A stretch of DNA of 10,655 bases, taken from Pleurotus ostreatus/Saccharomyces cerevisiae fusant. Its lineage: Eukaryota > Opisthokonta. Position 1 is the stretch's first letter, and each line of letters opens with the position of its first letter. Below, in pieces: positions 1-8,897 of the stretch. The notes below the pieces were generated by a model. The model worked only from the letters and a program-made list of their open reading frames with translations. It made no database searches and had not been told where the DNA came from. The translations under genes were made by a program, and so were the position numbers. The stretch is taken from assembly GCA_024196135.1 (NCBI GenBank), contig JAMQCK010001220.1, forward strand, positions 1 through 10,655, in the 5' to 3' direction.

Positions 1-22
1 GTCCCACGCCGTCCGCCGCCCC

Positions 23-3000
23 ATGTCACTCAGCCCAGACGCTCATGACAACCCCCGTCCAGAGTCCGTAAACCTCGAATATCTCCGTCAAAGCCCCGCC
101 CCATCCGCCGATGGTTTCCCGCCCTCGCCAATGTCCTCCACCAACATCGCACGCCCCCGCGCGCCCACGCCTGCAGCATCGGTGCCGGCCTCCGATGATG
201 AGACCTGGTCTAGCAACGCGCCTCCGCACGGTGGTGCCGGCCCCGTGAACCTCAATTCGCCCACGTACCAGCTTCAAAACACGTCCCAGGCGCGCCACAA
301 CCCCCGCCACGCGCCAGAGACGGACAGCAACGCGTACGAGCAGGTGTCCGCCCGGCCATTCGCACGCCCCGCCAAGGCGCTCCCGGATCCGTCGCAGTTC
401 CCCGACCCCTACCCGAACCAGGGGCAGCCATCGCGCCTCAGCTCGCACCCACCCACCCTCTACTCCTCGTCCTCCGCATCACCCCGCTCATCCGCGTACA
501 CCACATACAGTAGTCGGCCCCCGTCCAACGACTATGGTCATGTTCGCATCTCATCGGAGGAAGAGGATACGTCGGGTATTATCTCAAGTGCCGTGGCGCA
601 GGCGCTTGAGAGCAACGGTATTGTGTCCTCGACGCCTGGATCGCGTTCCTCTCGGGCGCCAATTGACAAATCGCGGTGGTCCGAACATGGATTCAGCGTT
701 CGCTCCCGCTCCTCTTCAATCAGCAATACCTATGGAGGAGGACCGAGTCATGATGCCTATTCATCCCCACCGCGGCTGGCCCACAAGCCGAGCTACGATG
801 CCAGCTGGGCGACAGTCGACGAGCGCGATGAAGTCGGCATTAGCGACGAAGATGACGACTTTTTGGGTGACTTCGAGGAGGAGGATGAGACGGAGCTGGA
901 GGACGATCAGGGCGACGCAGTGCTCGCTGCCGAGGAGGGGCGCGGTCTGATCGTCCGCGGCGATCGACGTCCGGTATCCCAACTTCATGTCCAGCCTGGT
1001 GCGTTACGCGCCTTCCTTCATGGTCCCCGGACTTACCGGTTCATCTCCCAGGCACCACCCACCTTCTCGTCAGCTCCTCTACAACGCCAAACTCCATGCC
1101 ATCCTTCCTGACCAACATCGTCCCTCAAATATCGAATACGCTTCTTGCCCTAGACATATCCGCCAACTTTCTGAGTGCGCTGCCGCCGGTCCTCGCGCAC
1201 TGTGCTAATCTCGAAGAACTTAACGTTGCATATAATCCCTTACGAGTCCTACCTGTATTTGTCGCCCATCTCACCAACCTCCGCGTCCTTATCGCCGATT
1301 CGACGGGAATCTCCACGCTCCCTGAGGCTCTCGTCGATCTCGACCGACTGCACACGATCAGTATTCGGAAGAACAAGCTACACGCCTTGCCCAGCTGGTT
1401 ATGCCTCCTTCCGGCACTCGGTACCCTTATCGTCGATGGCAACCCCTTCCAGGGGCCTTGGAAAGCACTGGTCGATCCGCTGTTGACGAAGTCGCCTACG
1501 ACGCCTGCATATCCGCCCTCCACGCCCATGATGCCGCATTCCTCCGAGGCATCCACATACACCGACTCGGAGGATTCAGATGAGGAGGAGTCCGGCCCGA
1601 CGCGACACAGTGGGCTGTATGACAAGCTCACAGCGGAGGAGGAAGAGCAGACCATCACGCCCGACCGACTGCCGCCCGTTGGCGCTGAGCAAATACCGCC
1701 AACGCCACCCATTCCTACTTCGCCGCGAGGATTGACGCGCACGCGAACGACACCTAATCGTGCTTTCTATGGCCAGAACCGCGCCAAGAGCACCGTAGAC
1801 GAGCCAGTCAGTGCGGCACCAGAAGAATCTAACTTCGCCGAGCGTGAAGTGAGGAGGATGAAGAGCGCTGGCGACATTCGCAGAGGACGACCTTTCGCTC
1901 CGCCGACCCCGGAGGATCCCAGCTCGTCGCGACCGCCTCTTCAGCGTGTCGCGGCTTCGAGTTCGAATCTCCTGATGTCGACCTCACCTCCAACTACACC
2001 CGAGCGACCGGGCATGAGCAAGCGCTTCGCGAGCGTGGGCGCCGCAGCAACTATCGGCGCGTTCGGTCGTGGGAGCGAGCACGCGTCACGCCGCCCCTTG
2101 GCTCAATCGATGTGGGATAACTCGCCTGATAGCACCACCACAGAGGAGCACCTGTCCCCGGGGCGCGGGTCCGGGCCCTCGTCGCCGGGTATGGTTACTT
2201 CGCCTGTGCCGACAGAGTCCCCTGTAGACTGGAGCGACGGGAAGAGCATTCTACGAGGACGTCGCGGGAGGGATGGCAAGGAGGGAAAGGAGAAGAGTGG
2301 CCGGTGGGGCTTCCTGAAGAAGATGTCGATGGGGAAAATGAACGCATCGAAGACGGAGGTGCCGACGTCACGTCCGCCTACACAAAGGTCGATGCCCCAG
2401 ATCGATATGCGCTTCTCAACCATGGGATCCTTGGACGCCGTCGTACCTTCGCGAACGCCGCCAGACTCGCCGCAGCTGAGCAAGAAGGCCTCCGTAGACG
2501 CGTTGAGGGTAGTAACGTCGCCTCCGCCGCCATCTACTCAGCCGTCATTGCCGTCCCCGCCGCCTTCCGGTAACAGTTTGTTGACTCCGACTACTGGTCT
2601 CGCACCCAAGTCCGCCAAGCGGCGAAGCTTCTTGCCGCTCGACACTCACAGTTTATCAATAGCGACACCGGATGCGGGGTCCTTCGTCGGGTCCATGACG
2701 GCGACCAGTGAGGAGGAACCCGCAGACCTCGAGGACCGGCAGGCCACGCCGAGCCCCGGTCCGCCGTCTATAGACCACCATGAGCTCATGCGGATGGAGG
2801 AGGACAGGCAGCGGGAAGCTTATTCTCGGGCTTTGCGCTCCGTTATGGCGTACCTCAAGGACATGAACGACCTGAGCCTGTCGCAACAGCCTATAGCCAG
2901 CCAGGAGGACTCGATGTTCATGACACGCCCACGCCGCGCGACTGCGGCGGATGGCACGACGTCACCGGGGTCTATCGCGTCGTCGGAGGGTCAGCTGCGG

Positions 3001-4717
3001 TCCACGGACTCCATCCGTATGAACGGCATGGGCCAGACGATGAGCATCGCGCCTTCCGAGTATAGTCAAGGGTCGGGCGACGAGCGCAAGTACAAGGACG
3101 ACAAGGGCAAGCGCGCACTCATTGTGCGGGAGATTGTCACGTCAGTCCCTTTATAGGTACCCCGTCTATTGTGTGCTGACGCGGCGGATTTCTAGGACCG
3201 AGCGGACGTATGTCAAGGGTTTGCACGAGTTGATGGACATCTACATCAAGCCGGCTTCCCAGCATGCGAATATGTTGACCGGCGTAGGATCGAACAAGGA
3301 CCCGGCCATTGTACCAGCGCCGGAGCGCAAGATCGTGTTTGGGGGCGTCGAGGCGCTGTGCTCGTTCCACAAGGACATATTCCTCCCGGCACTAGAAGTC
3401 GCCGCGGCGCCAGTGCTCGTTAACCCCTCGGTCCTCGAGGAGGCAGACTTGGACGGGCAGCTATCGATGAACGTCGCGCGGGCAGTTGGCAACACGTTCC
3501 TGCGGCATGCCGCGTTCATGAGGATGTACTCGACCTATATCAAGTACGTGGCGTGTCCTACCTCGAGGCACTAGATAGAGGGCTGAAACTTTGTACAGCA
3601 ACTTCGACCATTCAGTGCAGCGTGTCAAGTACTGGATGACGGAGCGTACGACCGGTACTAACAGCCCCGGGTCGGGTGCGCCCCCGTCATCCAGCGTCGC
3701 GCAGCTAGCTGGGATGGGAATGGCCATCTCCGCGATTTCTGGCGCAGATGGCTCGTCCGCTATGTCTGGGCCGGGGACGCCACCTTTATCGACGTCGCAG
3801 CGCAAGAGAATACGCCAGTTCCTAAAGCGCTGCCGGATGAATCCGCGGCACTCGCAATTGAACCTAGAGGGATACTTGCTCCTGCCTGTGCAGCGAATAC
3901 CGCGATACAAGCTTCTGGTACGTGCGAGAAGTCACGAAGTGCGGTAGACATCGTCTAATTGAATCCCGCAGCTCGAGCAACTAATGCGTAGCGCGCCGCC
4001 GGCTTTTGACCTTATGGACGATCCCATAGACCGCGCCCTGCAGGAGATCTCATCTCTGGCCAATAACATGAACGAAGGGAAGCGTGAGTCTGAGTCGCGC
4101 CGCAAACTCGTCCAGTGGCAGGCGCGCATAAGAGGGCGCTTCCCCAGTCCGCTGGTGCAACCTCATCGGTGAGTGCTGTTATGACCTACGCCACTTCGCT
4201 GGCTGATAGGCATCCAGTCGCCTAATTATGGACGGACCGCTGTTATTGACACGGGTCGTCCGGAAGACAGTGGTGTCCTTCGATGCTTTCAACTCGCAGG
4301 GTGACCCGTCGACGGTGCAGGTGGATTGCCTGGCGCCGGAGCTGACGCCGCGACCGCTCATCGGGATATTATGCAACGATTTGTTGGTTTTGTGCCGTGA
4401 TCCTTCGGAGGGTCAGGACCCCAATTCAGCTGTGGATTTGTGGGCCGTCTTGCGCATGCAGACCTTGCCGCAGCCGGCGAGCATCGTGCACGGGAATGGT
4501 ACGTCGTCGACGTTACTGTCCCCTATCGTGCGCTCATACGTGCATCCCTATAGCATTACGGTTAGTCGACAATAAGGCTATCCTTTATTTCGATGCACCG
4601 TCACCGTCGGATGCTTTGAATTGGTATAGAGGTTCGTGTGATTCTATCTACCTGACATCGTTGTTTCTGACGATGCTCACAGCAATCAACCTGCACATCC
4701 CCGCCTCCAAGAGCTGA
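23..4717 (+). CDS. LRR-DH-PH Rho guanine nucleotide exchange factor (eight exons)
   Basis: Predicted activator of a Rho/Cdc42-type GTPase: DH domains catalyse GDP release, usually at membranes during polarity or wall growth. Exons: 23-998, 1052-3140, 3196-3543, 3599-3917, 3972-4168, 4218-4498, 4554-4631, 4683-4717 (introns 49-55 nt), giving 1440 residues. Layout: Ser/Pro-rich disordered N-terminus with an acidic patch near 268-305; four LRRs at 356-447 and a cap to about 462; low-complexity linker about 470-1010 with a basic patch near 726-760 and proline runs; DH about 1012-1283, showing EIVTTERTYVKGL, YSTYINNF and the hallmark PVQRIPRYKLLLEQL across an exon join; PH-like domain about 1305-1433 ending DALNWYR. 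DH and PH boundaries are approximate. The frame is open to the window edge, so the ATG at 23 may not be the true start. No fungal gene name was recognised for this architecture. Confidence 0.9.
1141..1416 (+). repeat. Four tandem 23-residue leucine-rich repeats
   Basis: Inside exon 2 of the RhoGEF gene, the translation falls into four units of exactly 23 residues (69 nt each). They begin LLALDISAN, LEELNVAYN, LRVLIADST and LHTISIRKN, followed by a partial unit LGTLIVDGNPF that caps the array. Each full unit carries the LxxLxxxxN(x)LxxLP pattern; unit 3 has Thr in place of the usual Asn. The 23-residue period is that of cytoplasmic SHOC2- or adenylate-cyclase-type LRRs, which bind Ras-family GTPases or act as scaffolds. 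That partner assignment for this protein is inference. Confidence 0.9.
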
Positions 4718-5128
4718 TTTTCTCCGGGGGCGAGCGCGAATTTCGATGTATTTGCTTTGCCTTTGCAGATGTATCTCATCGTCCGGTCCTTTATACTTAT
4801 TTCCTCCTCTACGCGTCTAACCTGGTTTTCTCTATTGCTATCGATTGGTTCTTATGGATTTTAGGACCTTCGTGCCGTGCCACCGTACTGTAAGTATATG
4901 TGAATATCTCATCCTTAGACAGCCGCGGCGGGGTCTTCCCGTCGTGTATGCAACAGAAATCGAATTGCCATCGCATGCTAGTGCCGTCCGACCGTTGCTT
5001 TGTTTCTTCAAGATCTGGCGACCTAGAATCAAAACCTGAAGCGCGGTGGATGGCTTGAGCTGGGTATTCTCATGTGGGGGAATACTATAGACAATAAATG
5101 ATCATTTTCAAGTTCTACCTCGCAATAC
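4718..5128. other. Convergent intergenic spacer (3' UTRs)
   Basis: This 411-nt stretch lies between the stop codons of the RhoGEF (plus) and the MYND protein (minus). It must hold both 3' untranslated regions and transcript ends. Short open frames on both strands (about 64 codons) have no recognisable motifs. It is more AT-rich and pyrimidine-rich than the flanking coding DNA, especially 4740-4860. Apart from the possible poly(A) signal at 5093-5098, I see no supported element. Confidence 0.6.
5093..5098 (+). terminator. Possible poly(A) signal AATAAA
   Basis: A canonical AATAAA lies 376 nt past the RhoGEF stop codon and 31 nt short of the MYND gene's stop codon on the other strand. If used, the plus-strand transcript would reach the coding 3' end of the minus-strand gene. 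Fungal poly(A) signals are loose, so this could be chance. Confidence 0.25.
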
Positions 5129-6411
5129 CTACCGTCGCTGCCTATCAGCGGAAAAGATACCATTCGACGTAGCTCCAGTCTCGTCATAGATGTGCACTGG
5201 CACGGACAATGCACCGTCTTCCTTGGGCGCCTTCGTCCCGTCCGTCCTACCCACGACCTCCCATGGCCTTTCACCAGCATGTTCCGCCTTGTGCCGCTCC
5301 TTCCAATCGGTGCGCTGACACTCCTTGCTGCAGTACAGCGCTCTCTTGGTGCGCTCCTCCTGCACACAGCGCGTGCACATTACGATCTTCACTCCATCCG
5401 ACCCGTCCACCTTGCCGCAAATTCGACAAACCTCGGAGAGATACATGGCCACCTCCGTCGGTCTGTGAGGTACGACGTCGAAGACGGTGAACGGTGGGCG
5501 CTTCGGGCAGCGGTCCGCCACCTCGAGCGCGATCTTGAGCGGATCTCCCGGAAAGGGCGAAAGGACCATGCTCATCTGCTGGTCGGGGCCGCGCTTCTCG
5601 TATCGCAGGCTGCTGAAGGGGCTCATGGTCTTGCAGCAGTCATGCAGAGCAGGCGTGTCGATGAAAGTCTTGAGGTCAATGAGGTGCGTATCGCCGCGGT
5701 GCATATACACGATGTGTTGAGTGAGGAGGTGTATGCCCACGATGCCGTGTTTCTTGCTGTTGACATTGTTGTCAACGCGAACGCCTTTGTAGACCCACGC
5801 AGGAAGCTCGAGAACGTGGACTGCAGCGTAGACATTCTTCCCCTCGTTGTAATCGTTTGGGAAACTGAGAACGACCGCTCCTTCGTACCTGCAAGGACAA
5901 AATCGTCAGTCTTACCAGGATGTAGCAAGTTCTGGGACACATCGCTTACACCTTACACTCTCCTTGGCGGGTGTTCATTGTCCTTCCGGTGAACCTGAGA
6001 CCCAGTTTCTTGATATCTGACTCTCGCAGATAAACACCGTCGTCTGCACTGCCGATAAGAGGCTGAATCTATCCTCGCCATAGTGAGGAAATCTCCTTTG
6101 TGAGAGAACATACGAAAGACGACTTTACCTTGACTTTGGCCCCCTTTTGCGGCCCCGCCGCGTTCGTGAGAACGCAGGGGTAGGTGCACAGGCGCTCAAC
6201 ATTCGACGGTCGACCATGAGGCATACCAGCGAGTAGGTCGGATAGTCTCTGTCCCTTCTTAGGATCTTCGAACCATTGGTTGTGGTACATTCTCTCGGAT
6301 GGGAATCGAATGTAGTCGATTTGCTATGCATTGCTGCTTGGTCAGGCCGTCAATCAGAGATCACGGGAAACTGCCGCGCACCTCAAACATGGGTTTCCCA
6401 AAAGTCGCCAT
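5129..6411 (-). CDS. MYND-type zinc finger protein (four exons)
   Basis: A 364-residue protein with a C-terminal zinc finger of a kind that usually mediates protein-protein contacts. Minus-strand exons: 6411-6382, 6323-6129, 6068-5959, 5888-5129 (introns 58, 60 and 70 nt); stop TAG at 5131-5129. The ATG at 6411-6409 gives a 10-codon first exon (MATFGKPMFE) that splices in phase onto QIDYIRFPSERMYHNQWF. The MYND finger spans about 266-315: CRIC, then CTRC, then YCSKECQ-TDW, then H311. Spacing is C-x2-C-x13-C-x2-C-x11-C-x3-C-x8-H-x3-H. The eighth ligand position is His315 where MYND normally has Cys. Residues 1-260 match no domain I recognise; I see no SET domain, signal peptide or membrane segment. 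Exon 3/4 joining restores the frame through GEYEGAVVL. The gene diverges from the ASNSD1-like gene. Its function is unknown. Confidence 0.83.
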
Positions 6412-6447
6412 CGTAGCTTGCTCTCAAGATCCGCTGCAACGTCGAGG

Positions 6448-6519
6448 ATGGAGCACGAACTGAAAATAGGCGCCCGAAGTTCAACTACCTCGGCAGCTGC
6501 CGGCCCTTGTATTGTTTAA
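6448..6519 (+). other. Candidate upstream ORF ahead of the ASNSD1-like gene
   Basis: ATG at 6448 opens a 23-residue frame ending in TAA at 6517-6519, 80 nt before the main start codon. It would matter only if transcripts begin upstream of 6448. The peptide (starting MEHELKIGARSS) has no recognisable domain and does not look like the prefoldin-like ASDURF protein encoded upstream of human ASNSD1. Confidence 0.2.
6491..6502. promoter_or_regulatory. Perfect 12-bp palindrome with E-box core
   Basis: CGGCAGCTGCCG reads the same on both strands and contains the E-box core CAGCTG. It also has outward CGG/CCG ends, as in Zn2Cys6 sites, but the spacing is not diagnostic. It lies at almost the midpoint of the 188-nt divergent promoter, fitting a symmetric dimer site serving both genes. 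That role is inference. Confidence 0.35.
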
Positions 6520-6599
6520 TTGTGGCGTGAGAAAGATAAATAGCTCCGTTTGCTAGTCCAAAAAGGGAAACTTAATTGTTCATTTTCTTTCGCACCGTC

Positions 6600-8897
6600 A
6601 TGTGCGGAATTTGCTTTGTACTTCGGAGGAATAGTACAGGCGAGGATGGAGACCTCAACAAGCTCTATTCTCTGCTAGAACAGGCAAATGCTGCGAGAGG
6701 TGTGTGTGATAGCCCGTTCTGCGACCTAGAAATGCTGAGATTGAGCAGGTCCCGACGCGCAGAGGACGCGCAAAGTTCGAGCCGACCATATAGATCTTAC
6801 TTTCTACTCTTCCGAGCTCAGGCTCAGAGGTGATGCTCCTGTCGTACAACCTCACGAGGTTGAGGGCAACATACTGTGCTGGAATGGCGAAGTAAGCATG
6901 GAAATCATAACAAAAATGGGTTGAAACGATGCTCACCCCCTCATAAGGTTTTCGATGGTCTGAACGTAAGTCCAGGCGGTAATATTTGGTGTCAACCGCT
7001 CTGATGCTGTATCTAGATGACAGCCACTGAGAACGATGGCGTCAAGTTATTCGAGGCTCTAGGATCACTGACTACAGCACAAGAAGTCGCAGCTCTGTTT
7101 AGCACTCTGGAAGGGCCGTGAGTATCAACAATCAATCTGGATTCGTCTCTTATAACTTACGACTACAGATATGCATTCGTCTACTATCAGCATCGGACGC
7201 GATGCATAATTTACGGTCGGGACCCGCTTGGGCGCCGCTCTTTGCTAGTTCATGCGCCATCGGAAAGACACCCTTATTTGATCCTGGCATCGACCTCGGC
7301 GGGTGCACACCCAGACTCCCCGTTTGAAGAGTTGCCCACGCAAGGCTTCTTCTCCTTGAGCCTCGATAGATCGCAAAGTGGACACGGCAGCGTATGCGAT
7401 TGTTATACTGCCTGTGATCTCTGTTCACACTGATCAGATAGCAGACAAAGTCAACGACGCAATCTCAGTCATTGACCGGACGGTGATTGAAGCCGCACCT
7501 TATGTGAGTGCTTATTCCCTTCGAAAGGGAGCATAAATGTCTCACTGTCGACATAGGGCGCCTTGCCACCCGTCAATCATACCCTGCCTCCGGACGATCT
7601 TGTTAAATTGGACGACCTAGCATCTGACTTGCCGCCCCATTTGGCAGAGGCTGCGAAGGGCCTATTGCACCACCTAGAGGACAGCGTCCGCCGGCGAGTA
7701 TACGATATCCCGCCGCCCCCGTGAGCTTCCTTTCCAATCGCCATGTAACGCCTTGCTGATGGACGAAGAACTACCGGCGCGGCTCGTGTCGGCGTCCTCT
7801 TCAGCGGCGGCATCGATTGCACCGTTCTGGCTCTACTTGCGGATAAGTCAGTGTATACGCCCAATTTATCGCTATGCACGCTGACCTTGCCTCTAGATAT
7901 ACTCCGCCCGGAGAGCCTATCGACTTGCTAAACGTCGCATTCGAGAACCCGCGGAAAATGGGTGCAGGTGTTGACCAGAACGCGAAGAAAGGGTCGAAGG
8001 CGCAACCCAATAAGCCTACTGCTCCGCCACCGCAGAAGCCTGCGTACATGGTTCCCGACCGCGTCACTGGGCTGGAGGAAGTAGAGGAGCTTAGACGACT
8101 ACGTCCTCATCGGATATGGAATTTTGTCGAGGTCAACGTTCCCTTCGAGGTATGGCACTCCTACGCCCCACTGTCCCTACCAGGGTTTCATGTTACCCCG
8201 CAGGAAACACAATCTACTCGAGCCGCGATAGAGGCCATAATGTATCCGTGCAGGACGGTCATGGATTTGGTATCATGATTTTTCTTCGAACTCTCTTCCT
8301 TGCCTAACGCCGTCACTCAGAGCCTTGCGCAAGCCCTATATTTTGCCGCGAGAGGGGTCGGACAAATCCGCACACAGAAGGACGCCGAGCCTCAGCCTTA
8401 TACCAGCCACGCTCGCGTCCTGCTGAACGGACTCGGTTCCGACGAACTGCTTGGCGGCTATGGCCGGCACCGAACTGCGTATAACGCGGGAGGCTGGACT
8501 GCACTCATCAGAGAGGTAGGGCGCCGTTATGATTTTTCTCCTTCGCCCGTCGTAGCTTACTGACGCCATCCGCAATCAGCTCCAACTCGAGCTCGACCGC
8601 CTCCCGACGCGCAACCTGGGTCGCGACGACCGCATCATCTCAGCGCACGGCAAAGAGGCCCGTCACCCCTTTCTCTCCCTCAACGTCGTGCGCTTCCTCG
8701 CCGCGCTCCCCGTGCACGCAAAGACCGACCCCCGCCTCGGGCAGGGCTTGGGCGACAAGCTGCTGCTCAGGATCGTAGCCTGGCGCCTCGGGCTGATCGA
8801 GGCGAGTACCCGACCCAAGCGGGCGATGCAGTTTGGGAGTCATTCGGCTAGGATGCAGGACAATAGCGCGAAGAAGGGGGATTTGTTGTTGGACTGA
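6600..8897 (+). CDS. ASNSD1: ASNSD1-type protein: class II glutamine amidotransferase plus asparagine-synthase-like domain (twelve exons)
   Basis: Exons: 6600-6699, 6749-6891, 6948-6965, 7017-7117, 7169-7391, 7438-7503, 7557-7720, 7769-7846, 7897-8149, 8204-8269, 8321-8515, 8580-8897; introns 46-64 nt; 574 residues (human ASNSD1 is about 640). The N-terminal Ntn-type glutaminase has Cys2 right after Met (MCGICFVL), RGPDAQ, WNGE and TEND, matching the Cys, Arg, Asn-Gly-Glu and Asp of AsnB-type glutaminases. The synthetase-like half has a PP-loop SGGIDC (284-289), PDRVTG and WNFVEVNV as in ASNSD1, GLGSDELLGGY (441-451) and GKEARHPFL. It differs from true asparagine synthetase by Cys in place of Ser at the end of SGGxDS, and Leu442 where AsnB has catalytic Glu in GEG. 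Amidotransferase chemistry is therefore plausible, but asparagine synthesis is doubtful. The exon 8 acceptor is AAG rather than YAG. It diverges from the MYND gene. Confidence 0.92.

Larger units (their letters stand above)
6412..6599. promoter_or_regulatory. Shared divergent promoter
   Basis: Only 188 nt separate the start codons of the MYND gene (leftward) and the ASNSD1-like gene (rightward), so both core promoters and 5' leaders must fit here or overlap coding DNA. Visible elements are a 12-bp palindrome at 6491-6502, an 8-bp direct repeat TTAATTGT at 6516-6523 and 6572-6579, and an AGATAAATA stretch around 6534-6542. The last resembles either a TATA-like box or a GATA-factor site. The part from 6504 rightward is AT-rich and the left part is mixed. 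These roles are inferred from position and motif only. Confidence 0.6.

Noticed and set aside
26..448. Minus-strand frame of 140 codons over the first exon.
   Set aside because: An Arg/Gly/Val-rich translation is typical of the reverse of Pro/Ser/Ala-rich coding DNA. It is antisense to a supported exon.
4499..4575. Apparent frameshift or premature stop in the RhoGEF PH domain, suggesting a pseudogene.
   Set aside because: A 55-nt GT-AG intron at 4499-4553 restores the frame exactly and rejoins conserved PH residues.
4890..4922. GTAAGTAT...ACAG pair in the convergent spacer, as a possible 3'-UTR intron.
   Set aside because: At 29-33 nt it is well below the 46-70 nt intron range of this window.
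5192..5992. Long plus-strand open frame (266 codons) between the RhoGEF and ASNSD1-like genes.
   Set aside because: It lies antisense to the MYND exon 4, begins with GTG, and has no recognisable motif, while the opposite strand encodes a clear zinc finger. It is a shadow frame.
6331..6519. Plus-strand 62-codon frame upstream of the ASNSD1-like gene, considered as an ASDURF-like protein.
   Set aside because: It starts with TTG, overlaps the first MYND exon and intron in antisense, and does not resemble a prefoldin. Only the short ATG-started part (6448-6519) is kept as a low-confidence uORF.
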